From the NCBI RefSeq assembly GCF_009857845.1, contig NZ_WWEQ01000015.1, forward strand, positions 1-54,870: 54,870 nucleotides of DNA, read 5' to 3'. The notes under the pieces were generated by a model. That model ran no database searches. It had not been told where the DNA came from and saw only the letters and a list, made by a program, of their open reading frames with translations. Below, piece after piece: positions 1 through 7,845 of this stretch. Source of the DNA: Brevibacterium rongguiense. GTDB lineage: Bacteria; Actinomycetota; Actinomycetes; Actinomycetales; Brevibacteriaceae. A program made the position numbers and the translations under genes. Within the stretch, counting starts at the first letter, position 1. Each line of letters opens with the position of its first letter.

Positions 1-17
1 GCGTTAGCGTGGGACAT
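1..17 (-). CDS. IS481-family transposase, first residues only (partial)
   Basis: Only five complete codons are visible (M-S-H-A-N, then the first two bases of a sixth). The start MSHAN or MTHAN is typical of actinobacterial IS481 transposases, DDE enzymes with an N-terminal HTH. AGGAGG lies about 7 nt before the ATG. The rest lies beyond the left edge. The Shine-Dalgarno sequence is inside one arm of a perfect 11-bp inverted repeat, suggesting translation control. Confidence 0.65.
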
Positions 18-81
18 GAAGGCCTCCTGTGATGCGTGAGCGGTTTGTCGACAGCTCCACTCTCGCAATGGGAGGCCTTCA
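17..81 (-). promoter_or_regulatory. Fold-back inverted repeat over transposase SD
   Basis: TGAAGGCCTCC (17-27) and GGAGGCCTTCA (71-81) are perfectly complementary over 11 bp with 43 nt between. The arm at 17-27 contains the transposase Shine-Dalgarno sequence. A transcript entering from the CoA-transferase gene would carry both arms and hide the SD; one starting between the arms would not. Similar fold-back inhibition is known for IS10. No convincing promoter was identified between the arms. Confidence 0.6.
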
Positions 82-133
82 CCTGTCAGCGGGTAGACCG
101 CGATTCACGCAACAACGTCCCTGGACACCACAG

Positions 134-1384
134 CTAGCCCTGCGCGCTGGGGCCGCCGCCGGCGCCGCCCAGCTGCCCCTCGCCGGCGAGCCACGCGCGC
201 ACCGCCTGCGAGTCCTCGCCCAGCGCGGGCGGCTCCTTGCGGTACGTGGGCGGGGTGGCCGACATCCGCAGCGCGTTGCGGACGGTGGGGATCGTGCCCT
301 CCTCGCCGGCCGTCCACAGGGGGTCGAGGCCCAGCTCATCGGCGAACGCGAGGCCCTCGGCCACGTTCTGCACCGGCGCGCACGGCAGCCCCGCCGCGCG
401 CAGCTTGGCGAACCAGTTCGCGCGGGTGTCCGCCGCGAGCTTGACGTTGATGAGCGGGGCCAGCGCGCGCCGGTTGAGGTTGCGCTTGCCGGGGGAGTCG
501 AAGCGCTCGTCCTCCAGCCACTCGGGGGCATCGAGCACCGCGGCCAGGCGGGCGAACTGCCCGTCGTTGGCGGCGACGACGATGAGGTCGCCGTCCGCGG
601 TGGGGAACGCGTTGTAGGGGTAGAGCGTGGCGTGCTCCTTGCCCTGGCGGCTGGGCAGCTCATCCGTGGTCGCCACCACCTGGTACTGGTTGGCCATCGT
701 GAAGATCGCATTGGCCATGAGGTTGTTCTCCACGAGCTGGCCCTGCCCCGTGCGGTCGCGGTGCCGGATGGCCGCGAGGATGCCGTAGGCGGTCATCATG
801 CCGGTCGAGATGTCGAAGAGCGAGACGCCCGAGCGGGTGGGGGCGCCCTCGGGGTCCCCGCACATGTCCATGAAGCCGGAGAAGCCCTGGATGAGCACGT
901 CGTAGCCGGGCAGGCTGCCGCCGCCCTGGCTGCCGAAACCGCTGATGTGGGCGTAGACGGTGTCGGGGCGCAGGGCCCGCACGTCCTCGTAGCCCAGCCC
1001 GAACTTCTCCAGGGAACCGGGCTTGAAGTTGTGGATGAAGACATCGGCGCGCGCCGCGATCTCCTTGGCCGTCGCCAGGTCGTCCGCGTCTGCGAAGTCG
1101 AGCACGATCGAGCTCTTGTTGCGGTTGACCGCCTGGTAGTAGCTCGCTTGATCCTGGAACGACGGCGGGGCCCACTTGCGCGTGTCGTCCCCGGTGGGGC
1201 CCTCGACCTTGATGATCGTCGCGCCCATGTCCGCCAGCATCATCGTCGCGTAGGGCCCGGCCAGCACCCGCGAGAAGTCGGCGACCACGATGTCGTCGAG
1301 CGGGCCGGCGCCGGTGGGGCTCGCCTTCGCGTGCTGCCGGGCCGGCGCGGTGATGGCCTCGGCCGCGCTGTGCGCTGCGCTCAT
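134..1384 (-). CDS. CaiB/BaiF (class III) CoA-transferase
   Basis: A 416-residue protein that should move CoA between acyl-CoA and a free carboxylic acid. Family features are the N-terminal segment VVADFSRVLAGPYATMMLAD, the VFIHNFKPG segment and the likely catalytic Asp162 in PGYDVLIQ; the length is normal for the family. The ATG at 1384 was chosen because CAGGAG lies 6 nt upstream and homology begins soon after; the longer frame upstream is low-quality arginine-rich sequence. It diverges from the APH-like gene across a 137-bp promoter region. The stop TAG lies within the CTAG target of the IS481 element, so the gene appears intact although the element abuts it. The substrate cannot be inferred. 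Confidence 0.9.
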   Translation of the reverse strand: MSAAHSAAEAITAPARQHAKASPTGAGPLDDIVVADFSRVLAGPYATMMLADMGATIIKVEGPTGDDTRKWAPPSFQDQASYYQAVNRNKSSIVLDFADADDLATAKEIAARADVFIHNFKPGSLEKFGLGYEDVRALRPDTVYAHISGFGSQGGGSLPGYDVLIQGFSGFMDMCGDPEGAPTRSGVSLFDISTGMMTAYGILAAIRHRDRTGQGQLVENNLMANAIFTMANQYQVVATTDELPSRQGKEHATLYPYNAFPTADGDLIVVAANDGQFARLAAVLDAPEWLEDERFDSPGKRNLNRRALAPLINVKLAADTRANWFAKLRAAGLPCAPVQNVAEGLAFADELGLDPLWTAGEEGTIPTVRNALRMSATPPTYRKEPPALGEDSQAVRAWLAGEGQLGGAGGGPSAQG

Positions 1385-1453
1385 GGGGTACTCCTGTCTG
1401 CCGCGCCCCCGTCCGCGGCTGCGCGGGCGCGGGGGCTTCGGCGCTCGTCTTCC

Positions 1454-1505
1454 TTGACACCCTACGGGGCCAACACTAGTTTTAATGAGCGTCGAACGAT
1501 TGTTC
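1454..1505 (+). promoter_or_regulatory. Divergent promoter with operator-like dyad
   Basis: TTGACA (1454-1459) and TAGTTT (1477-1482), 17 bp apart, form a good promoter for the gene at 1522. Just downstream is the dyad GAAC-gatt-GTTC (1494-1505), and ACTAGT (1475-1480) is a second palindrome over the -10. The dyad sits where a TetR- or GntR-type repressor could block the transcript. No regulator gene is adjacent, so the controlling protein is unknown. Confidence 0.5.
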
Positions 1506-1521
1506 AAACTGGAGGTCAGCG

Positions 1522-2544
1522 GTGACGGATCAACGGCTCCCGGCGGGCATCGAGCCCAGTGTCGTGGGATGGATCTCCGACCGCTTCGACGCCCCGGAGC
1601 TGGGCTGGGAGGTCCTGTCCGTGGGCCGGTCGAACCTCACCTACGTCGTCACCGTCGACGGGCAGCGCCGCTGGGTGCTGCGCCGCCCGCCGCTCGGCCA
1701 CGCCGGCGGCAGCGCCCACGACGTCGCCCGCGAGGGCCGCATCATGCAGGCGCTCGGCCCCACGGACGTGCCCACCGTCACCGTCCTCGACATCGTCAAC
1801 GACCCCGCCGTGCTCGACGTCCCGTTCGTCTTCCAGGACTACTGCGCGGGCTTCCCGCTCAACGACCCGGACGACCTGGCCCGCATCCCGGAGGCCGAGC
1901 GCCGCCGCGCCGGGTTCAACCTCGTCGACGCGCTGGCCGCGATCCACCGCGTCGACGTCGACGCAGTGGGCCTGGGCGACCTGCGCCGGCCCGGCAGCCT
2001 CATCGAGCGCCAGCTGCGCCGCTGGCTGGGGCAGTTCCGGCAGATCAGCATGCGCGAGATCCCCGCGATCGAGGAGGTCCACGACCTGCTGCTGGCCCGG
2101 ATGCCCGATGCCGCGCACTCGCCCACGGGCCTGTGCCACGGCGACTACAAGCCCAACAACCTCATCTGGGCCGACGGCGGCGACATCCGCGCGGTGGTGG
2201 ACTGGGAGCTCTCCGCCGTGGGGGAGGTGCTCTCCGACCTGGGCTACCTCATCGCCATGCTCACCGCCAAGCTCGACCTCACCAGCATCTGGGTGCCGCG
2301 GCCCGGCACGGACCTGCCCAGCGTGGACGAGCTCGTCGCCCGGTACGAGGAGGCGTCCGGCATCACCGCCCACGACATCGACTACTACCAGGCCTTCGCC
2401 CTGTGGAAGCTCGCCTGCATCCGGGAGGGCGTCTACACCCGCCTCGTGAAGGGCCAGATGGGCGACCTCGACATCGACGTCGAGGCGGCCGGGGCCGGGG
2501 TCGAGGAGCTCGCCCTCCAGGCCCGCGCGCTGCTGGGAGCCTGA
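1522..2544 (+). CDS. APH-fold phosphotransferase family protein (ACAD10/FadE36-like)
   Basis: A 340-residue kinase-fold protein. It has an N-lobe with SVGRSNLTYVV and the catalytic loop HGDYKPNNL near residues 207-215, followed by the metal-binding VVDWE. These proteins resemble aminoglycoside phosphotransferases, but in actinobacteria they usually sit among acyl-CoA genes and are thought to act on lipid or hydroxyacyl intermediates, as the ACAD10 kinase domain does. The GTG start has GGAGG 6 nt upstream. The next gene starts 4 nt after the stop, indicating an operon. There is no reason to call it a resistance gene. Confidence 0.85.
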   Translation: MTDQRLPAGIEPSVVGWISDRFDAPELGWEVLSVGRSNLTYVVTVDGQRRWVLRRPPLGHAGGSAHDVAREGRIMQALGPTDVPTVTVLDIVNDPAVLDVPFVFQDYCAGFPLNDPDDLARIPEAERRRAGFNLVDALAAIHRVDVDAVGLGDLRRPGSLIERQLRRWLGQFRQISMREIPAIEEVHDLLLARMPDAAHSPTGLCHGDYKPNNLIWADGGDIRAVVDWELSAVGEVLSDLGYLIAMLTAKLDLTSIWVPRPGTDLPSVDELVARYEEASGITAHDIDYYQAFALWKLACIREGVYTRLVKGQMGDLDIDVEAAGAGVEELALQARALLGA

Positions 2545-2548
2545 GCCG

Positions 2549-3298
2549 GTGAGCGACTTCCTCAACCGCGCCCTGGGTCGCGCGCTGCTCAGCCGGGGCA
2601 TGGGCGCCACCGACGTCATCCTCATCCGGCACGGTCAGCAGGAGCGGCCCGGCGCCGATGCCCCCGAGTCGGATGCGTTCGACCCGCCGCTGTCCGAGCT
2701 GGGCCGCGCCCAGGCCCAGGCCGCCGCCGAGGCGCTGGCCGGCGAGCCGCTGCAGGCGGTCTTCGCCTCGGACCTGCGCCGCGCGAGCGAGACGGGCGAG
2801 GCCATCGCCGCCCGCCACGGCCTCGGCGTGGAAGCCGATGAGCGCCTGCGCGAGGTGGGGATCTTCGAGCGGGTCCCTCCGGGCGCCAGCATCATGGACA
2901 CGGTGGGGCAGACGGCCGCCCAGGCCGCGGCCGCGGACCTCGTGCGCACGCGCAAGTGGGACGCGGTCCCGCTCAGCGAGTCCTCGGACGCCTTCCGCCG
3001 GGGCGCCCACGCGGCGATCTGGGACATCGTGCGCACGTTCGCCCGGGACCAGCCGCCGGTCGAGGAGGGCGAGCCCGGGCCCACGATCGCGATCGCCTGC
3101 CACGGCGGCATCATCAATGCCTTCCTCGCCCAGGAGTACGGCATCGCGATCGACTTCCTCTTCCGCCCGGTCCACGCCGGGATCACCCGGGTGCGCTTCG
3201 ACCTGCAGGGGCCGCTCGACACGGAGGCCGGGCGCGCCATGATGGTCACCGGCAATGAGCACGCCCACCTGGTGCCCGGCGGCCTCGTCACGTACTGA
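2549..3298 (+). CDS. Histidine phosphatase family protein
   Basis: A 249-residue phosphoglycerate-mutase-fold phosphatase. The phosphoacceptor motif is LIRHGQ with His28, and a second catalytic segment is IACHGGIINAFLAQEYG. The GTG start lies 4 nt after the previous stop, so it is probably translated with the APH-like kinase. A kinase and a phosphatase side by side in an acyl-CoA cluster suggest that a phosphorylated intermediate is made and removed, but this is inference. The substrate is unknown; small-molecule specificity in this family is broad. Confidence 0.85.
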   Translation: MSDFLNRALGRALLSRGMGATDVILIRHGQQERPGADAPESDAFDPPLSELGRAQAQAAAEALAGEPLQAVFASDLRRASETGEAIAARHGLGVEADERLREVGIFERVPPGASIMDTVGQTAAQAAAADLVRTRKWDAVPLSESSDAFRRGAHAAIWDIVRTFARDQPPVEEGEPGPTIAIACHGGIINAFLAQEYGIAIDFLFRPVHAGITRVRFDLQGPLDTEAGRAMMVTGNEHAHLVPGGLVTY

Positions 3299-3302
3299 GC
3301 GG

Positions 3303-3360
3303 GCGCCCCCCCCGGGGGTGCGGGCCCGCGGAGCTCGGTGCGGGCCCGCCCGCACCGGCT
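3303..3360 (+). terminator. GC-rich hairpins after histidine phosphatase gene
   Basis: The 134-bp gap holds GCGCCCCC facing GGGGGTGC (about 3303-3322) and two copies of GTGCGGGCCCGC, itself nearly palindromic. They could form stable stems, but there is no T-run, so intrinsic termination is only possible. Confidence 0.3.
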
Positions 3361-3432
3361 GCCGCCTCCCCGGCGGCTATGATGCTCCGGGCGCACCGGC
3401 GCGCCCGGCAGACGACGAAAGGCAGTGTGGAC

Positions 3433-5079
3433 ATGAGGCTGTTCGAGGCGATTGCGCGATTCCTCGCGGACGAACGCGACGGGCGGCCGGTCTTCGGCCT
3501 CATGGGCGATGCGAACCTCGCCTACCTGGGCGCCTACATCGAGCGCCACCATGGGCGCTACATCGCCGCCGCCGTGGAGGGCGGAGCCGTCCTCATGGCC
3601 GACGGCTGGGCGCGCATGAGCGGGCAGCTGGGCATCGTCACGGTCACCCACGGCCCGGCCCTGACGAACACGCTCACCGCCCTCATCGAGGCCGTCCAGG
3701 CGAAGACGCCCATGGTGCTGCTCACCGGGGACACCCCGGACGTCAACGAGCACTTCCAGTACGTCGACATCCAGGGCTTCGCGCGCTCGGCCGGGGCGGG
3801 CTACGAGCGGGTGAAGACGGCGGCGACCGCGCTGCAGACCCTGCGCAAGGCCTTCGTGCGGGCCCGGCTGGACTCGCGGCCCATCGTCGTCGACGTCCCC
3901 TACCCCCTCGTCGGCCATGACGTCGAGTGGACGGAGACCGCGTGGCCCTCCACGGACCTCCAGCGCATCGCCCCGGATCCCGACGCCGTCGACGAGGCGC
4001 TGGGACTGCTCATGTCCGCCAAGCGCCCCCTCGTCATCGCGGGCCGCGGCGCCGTGGAGTCCGGGGCGCGCGCTGACATCCTCGCGCTCGCCCGCGCCGT
4101 GGGCGCGCCGGTCATGACGACGCTGCTGGGCCGCGAGCTGTTCCTGGGGGAGCCGGAGAACCTGGGCGTGCACGGCACGCTGTCCACGCCCGCGGCCGTC
4201 GACTACATGGGCCAGGCCGATGTCGTCGTGAGCTTCGGGGCCTCGCTGAACAACTGGACGACGGACCACTACGAGCTGCTGGCCGGCAAGCGCGTCATCC
4301 AGTCCGACCGGGATCCGGGCGCGCTCGCGAAGTACGGGCCCATCACGCACGGGGTGGTGGGCGATGCGCGCGCCGTCGCCCAGGCCATGCTCGCCCGGCT
4401 GGACGAGGCCGGCCACACGGGGCCGGCCAAGCCCCCGCGCTACCTCGCCGCGATCGCCGCGGCGCCCGGGCGCGAGGCGAAGGACCTCTTCCGCTCCACG
4501 AGCGGCGGGGGCTTCATGGACATGCGCGAGGCCGCGCTCGCGATCTCCGATGCCCTGCCCGCGGGCACCCAGCAGGTCCACGACGTGGGCCGCTACTCCT
4601 ACTCCGTGTGGCCCCACATCACGACGACGCCGGGCCGCTGGCACTACGCCGGCCACTTCGGCTCGATCGGCCTGGGCATCGCGTTCGGCGCGGGCGCGGC
4701 GGCCGTGCGCGATGACGTGCCCACGGTCGCGTGGGTGGGCGACGGCGGGGCCATGCACGGCATCGTCGAGGTCAACACCGCGGTGCGCCACGGCCTGCCG
4801 CTCATCGTCGTCGTCATGAACGACCAGTGCTACGGCGCGGAGTACATCAAGCTCCAGCTCGTGGGCTCGCAGGCGAGCACCTCGTTCGTCCCGTGGTCCT
4901 CGTTCGCCGAGGTGGCCCGCGGCCTGGGCGCCCACGCCGTGCGCGTCACGGACCGCGGCGGTCTGGACCGCGCGGCCGAGGCGATCGCGCAGCAGCGCTT
5001 CCCCCTCGTCATCGAGGTCGTCGCGGACGCGGACAAGGTCGTCAACCAGCCCTCGGTCAGCCCGCTGCCGGAGGAGTGA
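3433..5079 (+). CDS. Thiamine-diphosphate-dependent enzyme (acetolactate synthase / 2-hydroxyacyl-CoA lyase type)
   Basis: A 548-residue protein with the usual three ThDP domains: the N-terminal PYR domain with the cofactor-activating Glu49 (AAAVEGGAVLMADGWAR), the central domain, and the C-terminal PP domain with WVGDGG near 435-439 and MNDQCYG as the end of the GDG-N motif. These enzymes cleave or join bonds next to a carbonyl. Next to a class III CoA-transferase, a decarboxylase or hydroxyacyl-CoA lyase role is more likely than branched-chain amino acid synthesis, since no regulatory subunit gene is near. ATG at 3433 is preceded by GAAAGG; GTG at 3427 is an alternative. The reaction is not certain. 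Confidence 0.85.
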   Translation: MRLFEAIARFLADERDGRPVFGLMGDANLAYLGAYIERHHGRYIAAAVEGGAVLMADGWARMSGQLGIVTVTHGPALTNTLTALIEAVQAKTPMVLLTGDTPDVNEHFQYVDIQGFARSAGAGYERVKTAATALQTLRKAFVRARLDSRPIVVDVPYPLVGHDVEWTETAWPSTDLQRIAPDPDAVDEALGLLMSAKRPLVIAGRGAVESGARADILALARAVGAPVMTTLLGRELFLGEPENLGVHGTLSTPAAVDYMGQADVVVSFGASLNNWTTDHYELLAGKRVIQSDRDPGALAKYGPITHGVVGDARAVAQAMLARLDEAGHTGPAKPPRYLAAIAAAPGREAKDLFRSTSGGGFMDMREAALAISDALPAGTQQVHDVGRYSYSVWPHITTTPGRWHYAGHFGSIGLGIAFGAGAAAVRDDVPTVAWVGDGGAMHGIVEVNTAVRHGLPLIVVVMNDQCYGAEYIKLQLVGSQASTSFVPWSSFAEVARGLGAHAVRVTDRGGLDRAAEAIAQQRFPLVIEVVADADKVVNQPSVSPLPEE

Positions 5080-5093
5080 GGCCCCGTGCCGGC

Positions 5094-5107
5094 GGGCGCT
5101 GGCGCCC
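5094..5107. terminator. Hairpin between convergent genes
   Basis: GGGCGC and GCGCCC with a two-base loop form a perfect short stem in the 54-bp gap between the converging ThDP-enzyme and alcohol dehydrogenase genes. It could end transcription in both directions, but no T-run follows. Confidence 0.3.
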
Positions 5108-5133
5108 ATGTGCCGCCGCCCGCCGTGCCGGGC

Positions 5134-6192
5134 TCAGTTCGTCAGCACCGTGCGGCCCTTCGCCCGGCCCTGCTCGAGGGCGTCGAGGGCCTCGTTGACC
5201 GCCTCGGCGCTCATGGGCCGCTCCGAGATCGGCAGGCGGGGCAGGTCCTGGGACTTCGCGAGCTCCACGAGGGCCTTGAGCTCCGGCAGGCTGCCCACGA
5301 AGTTGCCGAGGATGGAGATGAGGTTGAGCGCCAGCACGGTGGTGGGGTAGGTGTGCTCGCCGCCGCACAGGCCCACGCTCACCAGCGTCCCGCCCTTCTC
5401 CAGTGCGCGCATCGCCATGGACGCGGTGGCCCCGTTGTTGACGAAGTCGATCGCGGCGGACAGCCTGCCGCCGGCGGCCTCGACGAGCCCCGCCACGGGG
5501 TCGTCGGCCCGCGAGTTGAACGTCACCGTGGCGCCGAGCTCGCGGGCCGCGGCGAGGTTATCGTCGTTGACGTCCACGGCCGCGATCCTCCGATGCCCCA
5601 GCGCGTGCAGCAGCGCCACGGCCATGAGCCCCACGCCGCCGGCGCCGATCACCGCGATCGTGTCGTCCGCACCGCGCGGCAGCACCTTGTTCACGGCGGA
5701 GTACGAGGTGACGCCGGAGCACGCGAGCGTCGCGCCCCACGCGGGGTCCAGATCGCCCAGCGGGATGAGATAGCGCTCATCGGGCACCCACACCTGCTCC
5801 GCATATCCGCCGTTGAGCTGGACGGACAGGTTGCGCCCCTGCGGGCAGTAGTTCTCCCGGTCCTCCCGGCACGCCTGGCACTTCCCGCAGCCGATCCACG
5901 GGAAGACGATGAACTTCTCGTCCCCGGGGCGGACCTTCGCGTCCGGCCCGGCGGCGGCGACGGTGCCGACGATCTCGTGCCCGAACACGGCGGGGTAGGT
6001 CACCCCGGAGGCGCTCAGCGGCAGCTTTCCCGCCGAGCCCAGGTCGAAGAAGCCCTCGCGGCAGTGGACGTCGGAGTGGCAGACGCCGGAGTGGGTGACG
6101 TCGATGAGGACCTCGCTGCCGGAGAGCTCCGGCGCGTCGATGTCCATGGCCTCGATGCGGGCCCCGGCCTCGGGTGCTGCGTAGACGTGCAT
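5134..6192 (-). CDS. Zinc-dependent alcohol dehydrogenase (MDR superfamily)
   Basis: A 352-residue oxidoreductase. The catalytic zinc ligands are Cys38 (SGVCHSDVH) and His71 (FGHE); the structural zinc site is CGKCQACREDRENYC at about 102-116, with all four cysteines. The NAD(P)-binding motif IGAGGVGLMAV follows. AGGAGG lies 6 nt before the ATG. It converges with the ThDP-enzyme gene and diverges from the SDR gene, so it is not co-transcribed with either. A role in oxidising or reducing an alcohol or aldehyde from the cluster's pathway is plausible. Confidence 0.9.
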   Translation of the reverse strand: MHVYAAPEAGARIEAMDIDAPELSGSEVLIDVTHSGVCHSDVHCREGFFDLGSAGKLPLSASGVTYPAVFGHEIVGTVAAAGPDAKVRPGDEKFIVFPWIGCGKCQACREDRENYCPQGRNLSVQLNGGYAEQVWVPDERYLIPLGDLDPAWGATLACSGVTSYSAVNKVLPRGADDTIAVIGAGGVGLMAVALLHALGHRRIAAVDVNDDNLAAARELGATVTFNSRADDPVAGLVEAAGGRLSAAIDFVNNGATASMAMRALEKGGTLVSVGLCGGEHTYPTTVLALNLISILGNFVGSLPELKALVELAKSQDLPRLPISERPMSAEAVNEALDALEQGRAKGRTVLTN

Positions 6193-6350
6193 AAGCGCCT
6201 CCTGATCGATGGTGTGAGCTCATTCCACCACCGCGCGGGGCCCGCGTCGAGATCCGCGTCACGTTTTCCTCCGCGCCGCGTGAGATAGTGAGCCCACAGC
6301 GGTGCCGAGGGGCCCGCCGATCGCAGCAGCACCCCATCCCAAGGAGAGAC

Positions 6351-7115
6351 ATGGAACTGAACAACGCCGTCGCACTCGTCACCGGGGGCGCCTCCGGCCT
6401 GGGCCGGGCCACCGCCGAGGCCCTGCTGGCACAGGGCGCGCAGGTCGTCATCGTCGACCTCAACGCCGAAGCCGGCCAGGCCGCCGCAGCGGAGATGGGC
6501 GAGCGCGCGCACTTCGCGCAGGCCAATGTGGCCGACGAGGCGCAGGTGCAGCAGGCCATCGACACCGCCACCGGGCTGGGCGAGCTGCGCGTGGTCGTCA
6601 ACTGCGCGGGCGTGGGCACGCCGGGCAAGCTCGTCTCCAAGCGCGGCCCGCTGCCGCTCGAGGACTTCGTCAAGGTCGTGACGATCAACCTCGTGGGCAC
6701 CGTGAATGTCTGCCGCCTGGCCGCCGCCGCGATGGCGGAGAAGACCGCACCCCAGGGCGAGGAGCGCGGCGTCATCGTCAACACCGCCTCCGTGGCCGCG
6801 TTCGACGGCCAGATCGGCCAGATCGCCTACTCCGCCTCGAAGGGCGGCGTCGCGGCGGTCACGCTGCCCATGGCCCGCGAGCTCGCCAGCTCCCTCATCC
6901 GCGTCGTCACGATCGCGCCGGGCATCTTCTGGACGCCCATGATGGCGGGCCTGCCCGAGGCCGCGCAGGAGTCGCTCGGCAAGTCCATCCCGCACCCCTC
7001 GCGCATGGGCAAACCGGAGGAGTACGCGCAGCTGGTCGAGGCGATCGTGGCCAACCCCATGCTCAACGGCGAGACGATCCGCCTCGACGGCGCCATCCGC
7101 ATGGCCCCGAAGTGA
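6351..7115 (+). CDS. SDR dehydrogenase, 3-hydroxyacyl-CoA dehydrogenase type 2 (HSD10-like)
   Basis: A 254-residue short-chain dehydrogenase. TGGASGLG (11-18) is the NAD site, NCAG is at about 84-87, and the catalytic residues are Ser147, Tyr160 and Lys164 (YSASKGG). NTASVAAFDGQIGQ and the short loop before it match the branch that oxidises 3-hydroxyacyl-CoAs, including 2-methyl-3-hydroxybutyryl-CoA in isoleucine breakdown. The ATG at 6351 has AAGGAG just upstream. This fits the acyl-CoA theme of the region. Confidence 0.88.
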   Translation: MELNNAVALVTGGASGLGRATAEALLAQGAQVVIVDLNAEAGQAAAAEMGERAHFAQANVADEAQVQQAIDTATGLGELRVVVNCAGVGTPGKLVSKRGPLPLEDFVKVVTINLVGTVNVCRLAAAAMAEKTAPQGEERGVIVNTASVAAFDGQIGQIAYSASKGGVAAVTLPMARELASSLIRVVTIAPGIFWTPMMAGLPEAAQESLGKSIPHPSRMGKPEEYAQLVEAIVANPMLNGETIRLDGAIRMAPK

Positions 7116-7151
7116 GCCGCGCCCGCGGCTGAGCAGTCGGGGGTCGGCCCG

Positions 7152-7784
7152 TCAGGGCTGGTCTGGCCGGTCCGCGCCCGAGGTGCGGACCGGTTGCGGC
7201 TGTGCCCGCACCTCGGCCTCGTGGGCCTGGCGGCGCAGGACGAGCCCGCGCGCGCTGCCCATGAGGATGAGCAGGAGCGTGAGCAGCAGTGCCCCGGCGA
7301 CCACCGGCGGGTCGATGCTGGCGCGCGCCGGGTAGTAGGTGAGCTCGTGGACGATGATCGACAGGAGCGAGGCGAAGACCGCCGGCACCGTCCAGTTGGC
7401 CGACAGCCGCGCGGACAGCGAGATGAGCACGACCGCGCCCGCCGGCGCGGCGAGCACGGACACGAGCCACACGCACAGGATGACGAGGCACGCCACGAGC
7501 GCCGACGGCGGCCCGACGTAGGACTCCTCGACCTCCATGGGGTCGTGCCGGATGGCCGAGGGCAGGAGCGCCAGCGCGAGCACGCCCAGGCTCAGGTCGA
7601 CCCCGAAGCGCACGCCGCCCAGGCCGTCCCCGCCGGGCACCGTGGACTCGATGACCCCGGTGGCCATGAGGATCTGCTGGGCGGCGAACATGACGACGCC
7701 GGCCACCGCGGCCAGCCAGAACAGCACGGTCGTGCGGGTGCGCGAGCGCACGGGCGAGGGCTTGAGCGGTCGGCGGGACTTCAT
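7152..7784 (-). CDS. Stand-alone membrane protein resembling the sensor domain of the adjacent histidine kinase
   Basis: A 210-residue protein with about five or six hydrophobic segments and a charged C-terminal tail, but no kinase domain. Its segment VDLSLGVLALALLP closely matches VDVALGAAALALLP in the kinase encoded at 8484-9693, and its GSARG...RR segment after the last helix matches the kinase's GTARGRRRE. It therefore looks like a duplicated kinase that lost its catalytic half, or a dedicated partner. Start at 7784 was chosen because TACAGT ends 6 nt upstream. It lies 61 bp downstream of the response regulator on the same strand. Function unknown. Confidence 0.7.
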   Translation of the reverse strand: MKSRRPLKPSPVRSRTRTTVLFWLAAVAGVVMFAAQQILMATGVIESTVPGGDGLGGVRFGVDLSLGVLALALLPSAIRHDPMEVEESYVGPPSALVACLVILCVWLVSVLAAPAGAVVLISLSARLSANWTVPAVFASLLSIIVHELTYYPARASIDPPVVAGALLLTLLLILMGSARGLVLRRQAHEAEVRAQPQPVRTSGADRPDQP

Positions 7785-7790
7785 GCGGTC

Positions 7791-7796
7791 ACTGTA
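7791..7796 (-). promoter_or_regulatory. -10 hexamer TACAGT, leaderless type
   Basis: TACAGT on the minus strand ends 6 nt before the ATG at 7784, so transcription would begin at the start codon. Confidence 0.5.
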
Positions 7797-7845
7797 GCGA
7801 GGCACCTTGAGACACAGCCGAGCGCGCGGTGCGGGCCGCGCGCGG

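Larger units (their letters stand above)
1..132 (-). mobile_element. IS481-family insertion sequence, terminal part (runs off left edge)
   Basis: On the minus strand the outer end begins at 132 with TGTGGTGTCCAGGGACGTTG, the kind of terminal inverted repeat seen in actinobacterial IS481 elements. The element then contains an 11-bp inverted repeat (17-27 with 71-81), a strong Shine-Dalgarno sequence and a transposase start at 17. The bases just outside are GCTAGC (133-138), matching the NCTAGN target preferred by IS481. The far end is outside the window, so target duplication cannot be seen. Family assignment is from the start peptide, the terminus and the target site. Confidence 0.75.

Noticed and set aside
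1522..2544. Aminoglycoside resistance gene
   Set aside because: The fold is shared, but the gene lies in an acyl-CoA cluster and matches ACAD10/FadE36-type proteins rather than resistance enzymes.
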